Of a stretch of 64,000 bases of DNA, positions 27,468 to 36,882 are shown piece after piece. Positions within the stretch are counted from its first letter, which is position 1; every line of letters starts with the position of its first letter. A program made the translations under genes and the position numbers. The DNA lies in the NCBI RefSeq assembly GCF_037782385.1, contig NZ_JBBEXD010000001.1, positions 62,001-126,000 on the forward strand. The letters run 5' to 3'. This stretch comes from Ascidiimonas meishanensis. Its GTDB lineage: Bacteria; Bacteroidota; Bacteroidia; Flavobacteriales; Flavobacteriaceae. The notes below the pieces were generated by a model. It had not been told where the DNA came from. It searched no databases and worked only from the letters and a program-made list of their open reading frames with translations.

Positions 27468-27535
27468 CTAAAAAAACAATAAACAAATGGTTTGTTATCA
27501 AATTGTAAAATTAGCTATTTGATTTTATTTCAGCT

Positions 27536-27563
27536 TTTGGTTTGTATTTTTTAAGTAGTTTTG
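27536..27563 (+). promoter_or_regulatory. Probable promoter of the secreted endonuclease gene
   Basis: TTTG (27536-27539), 16 bases, then TAGTTTTG (27556-27563), an exact -7 box with slightly short spacing. A start near 27569 gives a leader of about 39 bases. Confidence 0.5.
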
Positions 27564-27607
27564 CGTTTTTTCCTACGCAATAAGCGTTACTAATTAAAAT
27601 AAACCTC

Positions 27608-29989
27608 ATGAAACAAAAATTGCTTTATCTTTTCTTACTGGCCAGTGTTGTAGCTTTTGCACAAGTACCTTCTTATTACAACAATGTAAATTTAAATCTA
27701 AGTGGTACTGCATTGCGAGATGAACTGGCAACGAAAATAATTGTAACACACACAAATGCCTTAAGTTATACTCCTGGAATATGGGAAGCTTGCAAGGCTA
27801 CTGATTTGGATCCAAACAATAGTGCTAACGTATTACTTATTTATGGGTATAGTGATTCAGATGGCAATTATGTAACAGATAGAACACGAAGTGTGAATGC
27901 TAATGGCGGAAATATGGGTACAGATTGGAATAGGGAACATACCTTTCCAAACTCTCTCGGTAACCCAAGTCTAAACAGCTCAGGCACAAGTGGTCCTCCT
28001 TATGCAGATGCTCATAATTTAAGAGCTTCTGACGTAAGGATGAATTCCAATCGCGGGAATAAGAAATTTGCTTCCGGAAGCGGAAATGCGGGCGACTCTA
28101 ATGGCGGATGGTATCCAGGTGATGAATGGAAGGGAGATGTAGCACGTATTGCAATGTACATGTATCTTAGATACGGTTCTCAATGTTATCCTACTCTAGT
28201 TGCTAACGGAAATACAAACACCGCTGACAGCAACATGATAGACCTTTTACTTCAATGGAATGCAGAAGACCCCGTTTCTGTTTATGAAGATGCCAGAAAT
28301 ACATATCATAATAGTAATGCTACTTATGCACAGGGAAATCGAAATCCGTTTATTGATAATCCGGCATTTGCTACTCAAATTTGGGGAGGACCTCAGGCAG
28401 AAGATCGCTTTGGAAATACTGGCGGAGGTACTGATACGCAGGCACCATCTGCGCCTGCATCTTTAGTAGCAAGTAGTATCACCCAAACTGGAGTTTCTTT
28501 AAATTGGATTAATTCTACTGATAATGTAGGGGTAACTGCTTACAATATTTATAGAAACGGAAGCTTATTTCAAACTACAACTACGAATGCTGCTACGATT
28601 ACAAATCTTTCCGAAAGTACTACTTATACCTTTTTTATAAGAGCTAAAGATGCCGCTGGAAATCTATCATCAAATAGTAACACCGTTTCTGTTACCACGA
28701 TTACTGGAGGTGGTGGAGGAGAAGCCTCCGAGTTCTTTTTTTCAGAATACATTGAAGGTAATTCTAATAATAAAGCTTTGGAAATCGCAAATTTTACCGG
28801 AAGCAATAAAAGTTTGTCGGGCTACAGTATCCGTAGAAACACAAATGGTGGATCTAGTTGGGGAGCCGCTTTTTCACTTTCAGGATCGGTTGCCAATGGG
28901 GATGTATTTGTAATTGCCAATGCTTCCGCTACTTCGGCAGTGACCAATCAGGCAGATGTAACTACTACAGCAGATGCTATGGTTTTTAATGGAAATGACC
29001 CTGTAGGACTTTTTAAAAATGGGACATTGATAGACATTATTGGTAATTTTGCCGGAGGTTCAGCTAATTTTGCAGTAAATATTACCTTGAGAAGAAAAGC
29101 CAGTATTAGCAGTCCTTCTGTAACCTACGATGCAAATGATTGGGATTCTTTTGCTGTAGATACTTTTAACGGATTGGGGGATCACAGTATTAATGGTGGA
29201 GGAACTGGCGGAAGTAACCCTACAACCACAGTACTTCAAGAAAGTTTCTTTGAAACCGGATTGGACAACTGGATAGATGGTGGTTCTGATTGTGCTCGTT
29301 ATTCAGGATCTCGTTCTTTTGAAGGTAATTATTCCATTCGCCTACGAGATAATTCAGGAACGGCTTCTTCCTTAACGTCACAAGCGTTCAATCTTACTAA
29401 TTATGACACCGTTGAAGTTGAATTCTATTTTTATGGGTACAGCATGGAGAATGGAGAAGATTTCTGGCTTCAATTTAACAACGGTAGTGGATACACAACT
29501 GTAGAAACCTTTGCTAGTGGAACCGATTTTAATAATAATACGTTTTATTCAGCAACAGTAACACTGACCAATGCAACCTCAAATTTTGGAATTTCCAGTA
29601 GATTCAGGTTTAGGTGTGATGCCTCTTCTAATGCAGACCAGATCTATATAGATCAAGTAAAAATTACTGGAATATCAAATAGCGGCTCTCGCTCACAAGT
29701 CCTAGATTCCAAAGAATCTGTTATTAAAAGAGTAGGTTCCCTTGTTGAAAAAGACAAAAACGAAATGATTGCTTTTTATCCCGTTCCTGTAGCTACTTCA
29801 TTAACCATACAGTATGGTAATGATGAAGAAGCGAGTTTTGAGGTTTTTAATATGTATGGGCAGCAAGTTGAGAAAGGTGTTTTTACTAATGAAACAACTA
29901 TTAATACCTCAAGCCTTTCTAATGGAATGTATATCGTTAGGATTATAGATGAAGATGAATCATTTTCAAAAAGATTTTTAAAAAAATAG
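27608..29989 (+). CDS. Secreted endonuclease I with FN3, lamin-tail-like and T9SS type A domains
   Basis: The 793-residue modular protein starts with a signal peptide (1-18, AFAQ). The endonuclease I domain (about 25-270) carries NREHTFPNSLG (His111) and DAHNLRASDVRMNSNRGNKKF (His136), the beta-beta-alpha-metal site of the family. Then come a fibronectin type III domain (about 283-370, PSAPASLVASSITQTGVSLNW), a lamin-tail-like domain (about 376-530, FFFSEYIEGNSNNKALEIANFTG), a jelly-roll-like domain (about 545-695, ESFFETGLDNWIDGG...IYIDQVKITG) and a type A T9SS sorting tail (about 722-793, FYPVPVATSLTI...GMYIVRI). It is expected to be exported by T9SS and to degrade extracellular nucleic acids for phosphate or carbon. 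It is monocistronic with a strong terminator. Confidence 0.93.
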   Translation: MKQKLLYLFLLASVVAFAQVPSYYNNVNLNLSGTALRDELATKIIVTHTNALSYTPGIWEACKATDLDPNNSANVLLIYGYSDSDGNYVTDRTRSVNANGGNMGTDWNREHTFPNSLGNPSLNSSGTSGPPYADAHNLRASDVRMNSNRGNKKFASGSGNAGDSNGGWYPGDEWKGDVARIAMYMYLRYGSQCYPTLVANGNTNTADSNMIDLLLQWNAEDPVSVYEDARNTYHNSNATYAQGNRNPFIDNPAFATQIWGGPQAEDRFGNTGGGTDTQAPSAPASLVASSITQTGVSLNWINSTDNVGVTAYNIYRNGSLFQTTTTNAATITNLSESTTYTFFIRAKDAAGNLSSNSNTVSVTTITGGGGGEASEFFFSEYIEGNSNNKALEIANFTGSNKSLSGYSIRRNTNGGSSWGAAFSLSGSVANGDVFVIANASATSAVTNQADVTTTADAMVFNGNDPVGLFKNGTLIDIIGNFAGGSANFAVNITLRRKASISSPSVTYDANDWDSFAVDTFNGLGDHSINGGGTGGSNPTTTVLQESFFETGLDNWIDGGSDCARYSGSRSFEGNYSIRLRDNSGTASSLTSQAFNLTNYDTVEVEFYFYGYSMENGEDFWLQFNNGSGYTTVETFASGTDFNNNTFYSATVTLTNATSNFGISSRFRFRCDASSNADQIYIDQVKITGISNSGSRSQVLDSKESVIKRVGSLVEKDKNEMIAFYPVPVATSLTIQYGNDEEASFEVFNMYGQQVEKGVFTNETTINTSSLSNGMYIVRIIDEDESFSKRFLKK

Positions 29990-30004
29990 TTAAACAAAAT
30001 ATAG

Positions 30005-30040
30005 AAAAAGAGGTGCTAGACTTGTTTAGCACCTCTTTTT
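30005..30040 (+). terminator. Terminator after the endonuclease gene
   Basis: A perfect 14-bp stem (30005-30018 with 30027-30040, core GAGGTGCTA) closes an 8-base loop and ends in six T residues. Confidence 0.92.
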
Positions 30041-30164
30041 TGTATAAAAAAACGTTAAAAAAGGTGTTTTAAGCTGTTTTTAACATCATGATAACATCAG
30101 TGAGTTGCAATCCTGTTTAACTTAACATCATAAAACAGTTTTAACCTAACCAAACAGATTGATC

Positions 30165-31280
30165 ATGCAAAATTCTATTTCGGGAATGTTCCGACTCATG
30201 GCAAGTACGCTTTTTTTTGTTTTTTTAACCAGTAGTATTTCTGCGCAACTAAACCTGCCCACAGGAAGTCAAAAAGCCCGTGTAATTCAAACTATTGGTA
30301 TCACAGACATCACAGTTAATTATTCAAGACCTTCTGTAAATGAACGAGAAATATGGGGGAAGTTAGTTCCATATGGCTACAATAACCTTGGTTTTGGCAC
30401 CGCAACAGCGGCACCCTGGCGTGCTGGAGCTAATGAAAATACAACCCTATCATTTTCACATCCTGTAATTATTAATGGGCAAAACATTAATTCTGGCACT
30501 TATGGTTATCATGTGGCAGTAGAAGCAGACAATACTGCAACAGTGATACTTTCTAAAGATGCCACCTCATGGGGAAGTTATTTTTATGAACAAGAAAATG
30601 ATGTAATCAGAGTACCCGTTAAAACAAAGGAGATACCCCATACAGAACTATTAACCTATGTTTTTAATGAAGTTTCAACCACAAAAACAACGCTTGCGCT
30701 ACAATGGGAAAAGAAAGAAATTCCATTGACCATAGAAGTAGAAGTGCACAAATTGGTTCTTAATGACATAAGAAATGCATTAAAAAGTTCTCCTGGCTTT
30801 AATAGGCAAAGTTGGGAGCAGGCTGCAAATTATGCGCTGAATAATAATGGAGATCTTAAGGAGGCACTAGGCTGGGTTGATGCAGCAATTGCAGGTAAGT
30901 TCTTTAGTCAGAAAACATTCGGAAACTTAATGATTAAAGCCAATATTTTGTCTAAAATGAATAAAATGGAGGATGCTAAAGAAGTAATAGATGAGGCATT
31001 GGCTATAGGTACTGTTTTTCAGGTTCATCAATATGGAAGGCAATTAATAGCTAGCGGACAAAAGGAAAAAGCATTGGAAGTTTTTAAATTCAATTTAAAA
31101 AAACATAAAAAAACATGGCCCGTTCATTTGGGGGCAGCTAGGGGGTATGCCGCTAACGGAAACTATAAAGAAGCGCTAAAACATCTTACTATTGCACAAA
31201 AAAATGCGCCAGATCAAGTAAATAGGGATGCAATCGCTGCTAATTTAATCAAGCTTAAGAATAATGAGGATATTAATTAA
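30165..31280 (+). CDS. DUF2911 protein with TPR-like C-terminal half
   Basis: The protein (371 residues from the ATG at 30165) has a signal peptide (ending SSISAQ), then a DUF2911 domain (about 28-185) with its typical sequence LPTGSQKARVIQTIGITDITVNYSRPSVNEREIWGKLVPYG, cut here into PSVNEREIWG and APWRAGANENTTL as the key motifs. A C-terminal helical repeat region follows (about 205-365, GDLKEALGWVDAAI, KMEDAKEVIDEAL, GNYKEALKHLTIA), TPR-like. It is exported to the periplasm; function is unknown for DUF2911. A TTG two codons upstream is also in frame, but the ATG is preferred. It ends at a terminator shared with recG. Confidence 0.85.
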   Translation: MQNSISGMFRLMASTLFFVFLTSSISAQLNLPTGSQKARVIQTIGITDITVNYSRPSVNEREIWGKLVPYGYNNLGFGTATAAPWRAGANENTTLSFSHPVIINGQNINSGTYGYHVAVEADNTATVILSKDATSWGSYFYEQENDVIRVPVKTKEIPHTELLTYVFNEVSTTKTTLALQWEKKEIPLTIEVEVHKLVLNDIRNALKSSPGFNRQSWEQAANYALNNNGDLKEALGWVDAAIAGKFFSQKTFGNLMIKANILSKMNKMEDAKEVIDEALAIGTVFQVHQYGRQLIASGQKEKALEVFKFNLKKHKKTWPVHLGAARGYAANGNYKEALKHLTIAQKNAPDQVNRDAIAANLIKLKNNEDIN

Positions 31281-31311
31281 ACAAAGAGGTCATTCATCAT
31301 CATTGTATTGC

Positions 31312-31337
31312 AAAAACTCCGTTTAAGCGGAGTTTTT
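31312..31337. terminator. Bidirectional terminator between the DUF2911 gene and recG
   Basis: A 10-bp stem (AAAAACTCCG / CGGAGTTTTT, 31312-31321 with 31328-31337) closes a 6-base loop and has a T run on the plus side. Confidence 0.85.
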
Positions 31338-31384
31338 TTAGTCGTAAATCCCAGATTATCCATTGATGGTTTACAATAATTCCG

Positions 31385-33490
31385 CTAGCTTATATAATTC
31401 CAAATATTCTTGTATTTGGCAATTTGCCCGTAAACATATTTATAAATCTGATGCTCGATCATAGAGAGAGAAGGATCTTTTTTTAAGATTTGTATGGCAT
31501 AAAATCTAGCTGTTTTTAGAATATCATGATCCCTTATTACATCTGCAATACGTAGGTTTAAAACACCACTTTGCTGTGTCCCCATAATATCTCCTGGTCC
31601 TCTTAACCTCAGGTCTACTTCGGCAATTTCAAAACCATCATTGGTTCTCACCATGGTTTCCAGTCTGGTTTTGGAGTCATTAGTAAGCTTATGGCTCGTC
31701 ATAAGAATACAAAAACTCTGTTCTGCTCCTCTACCTACACGTCCGCGAAGTTGATGCAATTGAGACAAGCCAAAACGTTCTGCACTTTCAATGACCATTA
31801 CAGATGCATTGGGTACATTTACACCCACTTCAATCACGGTAGTTGCCACCATAATTTGAGTTTCTCCCTTAATAAATCTATTCATTTCAAAATCCTTATC
31901 CGCAGGCTTCATTTGTCCGTGAACTATAGATATTTGATATTCCGGCTTTGGAAATTCTCTGGAAATACTCTCATAGCCATCCATTAAATCTTTATAATCC
32001 ATTTTCTCCGATTCCTGAATCAACGGATACACTACATATATTTGGCGCCCTTTTTTTATTTCATCTTTCATAAAGCGAAATACGCGTAAGCGATTGCTAT
32101 CAAAACGATGCACTGTTCTAATGGACTTTCTTCCTGGAGGCAATTCATCTATCACAGAAATATCCAAATCGCCATATAGGCTCATCGCCAAGGTTCTAGG
32201 AATAGGAGTGGCGGTCATTACCAATATGTGAGGAGGATTTTCATTTTTTCTCCATAGCCGAGCCCTTTGTGCTACCCCAAAGCGATGTTGCTCATCAATA
32301 ATTGCCAGTCCAAGATTCTTAAATTGTACTTTGTCTTCTAGCAGCGCATGGGTACCTATGAGTAAATGTAATTTACCAGACTCTAACGATTCGTGAATTT
32401 CACGCCTTGCCGCTTTTTTCACGGAACCCGTAAGAATACTAACTTCAATGGGTAATTGGGCTACTAAATCTTTTATGCCATTATAATGCTGCGTAGCTAA
32501 AATTTCTGTAGGTGCCATAATACAGGCTTGAAAATTATTGTCAATAGCAAGCAAAACAGCCATTAACGCTACAATTGTCTTTCCAGAACCCACATCGCCC
32601 TGCAACAAACGATTCATTTGTGCATTGCTACCTAAATCATTGCGAATTTCTTTAATAACTCTTTTTTGTGCATTGGTAAGTTCAAAAGGTAGGTATTGCT
32701 TGTAAAAATCATTGAAAAGCGTACCTACCTTATCAAAATTAAAACCTTTGATCTTCTTCTTCCTAACCAGATTTTTAATAATCAGCTGTAGTTGTATATA
32801 GAATAGTTCTTCAAATTTTAATCGATATTGCGCTCTTGCCAGCAATTCTTGGCTTTTAGGAAAGTGGATGTTTAAAAGCGCTACTTGTTTAGATACTAGT
32901 TTTAATTCCTCCAGAATTCCAATTCCCAAAGTCTCTAAAAATTGAGCCTGAGTTTCAATAAAGAGTTGCTCCATCAATTTATTGATCACTCTATTGGTAA
33001 TGCCTCTATTACTGAGCTTTTCGGTAGAAGGGTATACGGGTTGCATCGCAGAGCGCAAACTTTTTTTGTGTTCATCTAGGAGTTCCATTTCTGGATGCGG
33101 CATACTAAAAACGCCATTGAACCAATTGCATTTACCAAAAACTACATAAGGAATATTGATTTTGAGGCTTTCTTTGATCCATTTATGCCCCCTAAACCAT
33201 ACCAACTCCATATCCCGTTCACCATCTGTAAATGTAGCTACCAACCTTTTGCCTTGCTTTTGAGCCACGCTTTTAATATGGGTAATTTTTCCCACTACTT
33301 GAACCTCCGCAGAATTTCGCTGTAACTCCGCAATTTTATAATACCGAGTTCTGTCAATATATCGATTAGGAAATAAGTTTAACAAATCCTGATAGGTATG
33401 TATGCCTAATTCTTTACGCAGCAGCTCTGCACGGTTAGGACCAACACCTTTTAAATAATCTATAGGAGTATTTAGAATTTCCGAGTTCAT
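31385..33490 (-). CDS. recG: ATP-dependent DNA helicase RecG
   Basis: The 701-residue protein has the RecG order: N-terminal helical part with NRYIDRTRYYKI, an OB-fold wedge domain (about 60-150), superfamily 2 helicase motor with Walker A QGDVGSGKT (about 297-305), DEQH box (399-402), TATPIPRTL, and motif VI QLRGRVGRG, then the C-terminal TRG region. It remodels stalled replication forks and branch points in the cytoplasm. It is divergent from the M1 peptidase gene. An imperfect -7-like box (TAAACTTTG) lies about 35 bases upstream, not strong enough to list. Confidence 0.96.
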   Translation of the reverse strand: MNSEILNTPIDYLKGVGPNRAELLRKELGIHTYQDLLNLFPNRYIDRTRYYKIAELQRNSAEVQVVGKITHIKSVAQKQGKRLVATFTDGERDMELVWFRGHKWIKESLKINIPYVVFGKCNWFNGVFSMPHPEMELLDEHKKSLRSAMQPVYPSTEKLSNRGITNRVINKLMEQLFIETQAQFLETLGIGILEELKLVSKQVALLNIHFPKSQELLARAQYRLKFEELFYIQLQLIIKNLVRKKKIKGFNFDKVGTLFNDFYKQYLPFELTNAQKRVIKEIRNDLGSNAQMNRLLQGDVGSGKTIVALMAVLLAIDNNFQACIMAPTEILATQHYNGIKDLVAQLPIEVSILTGSVKKAARREIHESLESGKLHLLIGTHALLEDKVQFKNLGLAIIDEQHRFGVAQRARLWRKNENPPHILVMTATPIPRTLAMSLYGDLDISVIDELPPGRKSIRTVHRFDSNRLRVFRFMKDEIKKGRQIYVVYPLIQESEKMDYKDLMDGYESISREFPKPEYQISIVHGQMKPADKDFEMNRFIKGETQIMVATTVIEVGVNVPNASVMVIESAERFGLSQLHQLRGRVGRGAEQSFCILMTSHKLTNDSKTRLETMVRTNDGFEIAEVDLRLRGPGDIMGTQQSGVLNLRIADVIRDHDILKTARFYAIQILKKDPSLSMIEHQIYKYVYGQIAKYKNIWNYIS

Positions 33491-33605
33491 TAAAACGAAG
33501 ATAATCTTCCAGATGCAATGTTCAAAGTTTATCTTTATCCTGTTAAATAGGGATTTTAAAAATATAGTATTCTAATTAACGTTAAGTAAAACAAGACAGC
33601 AAGTA

Positions 33606-35948
33606 ATGAGGCAAAAGTTAAAGAATTTCTTAAAGACATTTATAAGGATAATCTTATTATACTCCTTTTGTTTTTCTTTTTCTCAACAGTATGATAATGT
33701 AGATTTTAAACAATGTAATGTAAACATTTACATTAATCCTTATAAAGAATTGGTAAAAGGTGCGGTAACGTATTCCTTTGTGGCTAAAAAAAATATAGAT
33801 AGCATATATTTAGATGCACGTAAACTACAATTTTTAGAAGTAAGATTAAACGGTTCCAACGTAAAAACATCCTATGATAATAAGCGTCTGGTAATTCATA
33901 AAAAAATAAAAAGAGGTAAACCATATAAACTTAAAATAGATTATCAGTCCAATCCAAAAAAGGCCATGTATTTTATTGGATGGAAAGAACCTAATGAGAG
34001 GCAGCAAGTATGGACTCAAGGACAAGGCAAAAATAACAGCCATTGGCTACCTTGTATTGAAGATGTCAATGAAAAGATTGTCTATAAATTGAATCTTACA
34101 TTTCCTGAAAGTTATGAGGTTATTGCAAATGGCGAGTTAGATGCTACAGAGCTAATTCAAGATAGCCTCAAAACTTGGAAGTTTTCTATTAAAAAACCTA
34201 TGAGTAGTTATCTTTTAGCAGTGGCTGCTGGTGATTATCATAAAAAGATCATCTATTCCAATTCAAAAGTTCCTATAGTGTTATTTTACTATCCGGAAGA
34301 TTCACTAAAAGTGGAACCTACCTACAGATACTCAAAAAGGATTTTTGATTTTTTTGAAGAAAAAATTGGAGTTCCTTACCCTTGGAAAATCTACAAACAA
34401 GTTCCGGTTAAAGACTTCTTATATGCCGGAATGGAAAACACCACCACCACTATTTTTTCAGATTCATTTCTAGTAGACTCTATTGGATTTGTAGATAAAA
34501 AATATGTAAATATCAATGCGCATGAATTAGCACATCACTGGTTTGGTAATTTAGTAACTGCAAAGAGTAGTGAACACCATTGGTTACAAGAAGGTTTTGC
34601 TACTTATTATGCATTATTAGCTGAACGCGCTCTTTTTGGAGAAGATTATTATTATCAAAAATTATACGAATCTGCTAAACAGCTAATTTCACTTTCAGAA
34701 AAGGGTAGTGGAGAAAGTTTACTAAACCCAAAAGCTAGTAGTTTAACTTTTTATGAAAAAGGGGCTTGGGTTCTTCACATGCTAGCTCAAAAAATAGGGG
34801 AAGAAAACTTTGATAAAACGGTCAAAGAATATCTAACTCAGTATCAATTTAAGAGTGCAGATACGGATGCATTTTTAGCTATTGCTGTAAAGAATTCGGA
34901 TGTTGATTTAACCCAATTTAAAGAATTGTGGATTACTGGGAAAACAATTCCTAAGTTAAACGCAGAACTTGTGGGAAATAAACTTATTGTTCTTGAAAAT
35001 GAATGGGGAATTGATATACCCTTAAGATTTGTAGTAAATGCTAAAGATACCATTTACACAAAAATAAAACAGAGTCATGATTTAACAGATTTGTTAGTAG
35101 GCAATAGGTCTTTGTCTAATGAAATAAATAGTATTCACCTCAATTATGCCTATCAACTATTGGTTGATTTACAATTCAAACGATCTAAGGCTTTATTAGA
35201 GGAACAAATTTTTAATGCCCTCAACAGTGCGGTTGCTATGGATGCATTCTCATTTTTAAAAGATACGGCCCAAAAATTGGTGGTTAGTAAAAAGCTTTTA
35301 GAAGAAAACTATCCATTCCAGTTAAAAGAGTTTGCAGTTTATCAACTTGCACAGAACTTAAATCCTAGCACTATTAAAATATTAAGATCAGTTGCAAATT
35401 CAAAGGAGATTAGACTAAGACAAGCAGTTGTTAAACATCTAAATACTATTCCAGCCAATTTAAAGGAATCATTTGAAGGTTTATTGGAAGATAAAAGCTA
35501 TATGACCAGAGAAAGCGCGCTATTTAAGTTATGGGTAAATTTTCCAGAAGATCGTTCTCGTTATCTTGAAATAACCAAAGATATGATAGGTTTTAATAAC
35601 AAAAATATTCGTACTTTATGGTTAGCTTTGGCGTTGGGAACACCCGATTATAATTCTCACTCAACACCTATTTATTATAAAGAACTTTCAAAATATACCA
35701 ATCAGTATTATCATTTTGAAGTACGCCAAAATGCGTTTACCTATTTATACCAGTTACAAATGATATCGGACCTAAGTCTTAAAGATTTAATAAAGGCCGG
35801 AACACATCCAGTATGGCAGTTTGCTTCTTTTGCCAGACGTCTAACAGACTTGCTTTTAAAGGATAAAGATTATAGATTTAGAATAGAAAAAATAACACAT
35901 AACTTATCAAAAGAACACACAAATTGGGTACTAAAGCGGATAGAATAA
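33606..35948 (+). CDS. M1 family zinc aminopeptidase, exported
   Basis: The 780-residue protein has a signal peptide (about 1-28, FSFSQQ), the M1 saddle domain (about 30-215) and the catalytic domain with exopeptidase motif GMEN (near 274), zinc motif HELAHHW (His306, His310) and the third ligand Glu329 in WLQEGF, with the canonical 19-residue spacing. A helical HEAT-like C-terminal half (about 450-780) follows. It removes N-terminal residues from peptides in the periplasm or outside the cell. It is followed after 32 bases by two patatin genes and may lead that operon. A second, catalytically dead relative lies at 53.8-56.6 kb. Confidence 0.93.
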   Translation: MRQKLKNFLKTFIRIILLYSFCFSFSQQYDNVDFKQCNVNIYINPYKELVKGAVTYSFVAKKNIDSIYLDARKLQFLEVRLNGSNVKTSYDNKRLVIHKKIKRGKPYKLKIDYQSNPKKAMYFIGWKEPNERQQVWTQGQGKNNSHWLPCIEDVNEKIVYKLNLTFPESYEVIANGELDATELIQDSLKTWKFSIKKPMSSYLLAVAAGDYHKKIIYSNSKVPIVLFYYPEDSLKVEPTYRYSKRIFDFFEEKIGVPYPWKIYKQVPVKDFLYAGMENTTTTIFSDSFLVDSIGFVDKKYVNINAHELAHHWFGNLVTAKSSEHHWLQEGFATYYALLAERALFGEDYYYQKLYESAKQLISLSEKGSGESLLNPKASSLTFYEKGAWVLHMLAQKIGEENFDKTVKEYLTQYQFKSADTDAFLAIAVKNSDVDLTQFKELWITGKTIPKLNAELVGNKLIVLENEWGIDIPLRFVVNAKDTIYTKIKQSHDLTDLLVGNRSLSNEINSIHLNYAYQLLVDLQFKRSKALLEEQIFNALNSAVAMDAFSFLKDTAQKLVVSKKLLEENYPFQLKEFAVYQLAQNLNPSTIKILRSVANSKEIRLRQAVVKHLNTIPANLKESFEGLLEDKSYMTRESALFKLWVNFPEDRSRYLEITKDMIGFNNKNIRTLWLALALGTPDYNSHSTPIYYKELSKYTNQYYHFEVRQNAFTYLYQLQMISDLSLKDLIKAGTHPVWQFASFARRLTDLLLKDKDYRFRIEKITHNLSKEHTNWVLKRIE

Positions 35949-35980
35949 AATCCTTTATAAATAGATTTTAATTAACAAAA

Positions 35981-36880
35981 ATGAGAGCATTAGTTATTTC
36001 AGGAGGCGGCAGTAAGGGTGCATTTGCAGGCGGGGTATCACAGTTTCTTATTCAAGAACTCGGTAACTCCTATGATTTATTTCTGGGCACTTCAACCGGG
36101 AGCTTATTAATATCGCACCTGGCCTTAGGAAAAGTAGCTGAAATTAAGGAAATCTATACCTCCGTAGATCAACAAAGTATTTTTAACATCTGTCCCTTTA
36201 TTGTGCGAAAAAAACACGGAATTGAAAGTATAGGAATTAATCACCTTAATGTGGTTAGGAACTTCATTAGAGGAAGTAAAACCTTTGGGGAAAGCTATCA
36301 TCTTCTAGAACTCATAAGAAAATCTATTACAGAAGAAGATTTTGTAAAGCTTAAAGAAGGGTTGTCTGATGTAGTAGCTACCGTATCAAATCTTTCCTTA
36401 AATCAAGTAGAATACAAATCTGTTAATGATTATTCCTACGATGAATTTTGCTATTGGCTTTGGATTTCATGCAACTACACCCCGTTTATGAGTTTAGCGA
36501 GGGTTGATGGATGTGAATACGCAGATGGTGGTCTTGGAAGTATGGTTCCCATAGAGGAAGCTCTTAAAAGAGGCGCTACAGAAATAGACGCAATTATACT
36601 TCAAACAGAAGTTACTCACTTGAATAGAATGCCTAGTAAAAATCCATTCTCTTTAATTACAAGTATCTTTAGTTTCATGCTTGATAGAATAGAACATCAA
36701 AATATTAGGATAGGAAAATTTGTAGCTAACAACAATAATGCAATTATAAACTTCTATTATACCCCCACAGTGCTCACTACCAATTCTCTTATTTTTGACA
36801 AAAAGCAAATGTCTGAATGGTGGAGAAGTGGATTTGAGTTTGCAAGAGTAAAAAATACAGAAACAAATCAAATTATATAG
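35981..36880 (+). CDS. Patatin-like phospholipase, first of a tandem pair
   Basis: The 299-residue protein has all patatin catalytic parts: oxyanion loop GGGSKGAF (8-15), nucleophile Ser38 in GTSTG (36-40) and catalytic Asp182 in DGGLG. There is no signal peptide, so it is probably cytoplasmic or membrane-associated, hydrolysing acyl esters of lipids. The next gene, two bases after the stop, is a paralogue with every motif at the same residue number. The pair follows an exported M1 peptidase gene by 32 bases, so one transcript is likely. Confidence 0.9.
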   Translation: MRALVISGGGSKGAFAGGVSQFLIQELGNSYDLFLGTSTGSLLISHLALGKVAEIKEIYTSVDQQSIFNICPFIVRKKHGIESIGINHLNVVRNFIRGSKTFGESYHLLELIRKSITEEDFVKLKEGLSDVVATVSNLSLNQVEYKSVNDYSYDEFCYWLWISCNYTPFMSLARVDGCEYADGGLGSMVPIEEALKRGATEIDAIILQTEVTHLNRMPSKNPFSLITSIFSFMLDRIEHQNIRIGKFVANNNNAIINFYYTPTVLTTNSLIFDKKQMSEWWRSGFEFARVKNTETNQII

Positions 36881-36882
36881 TA

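Noticed and set aside
27482..27496. Inverted repeat AACAAA-TGG-TTTGTT after the TlpA-like gene
   Set aside because: The stem is 6 bp with no GC content beyond one pair per arm and no T run, so it is not a convincing terminator or operator.
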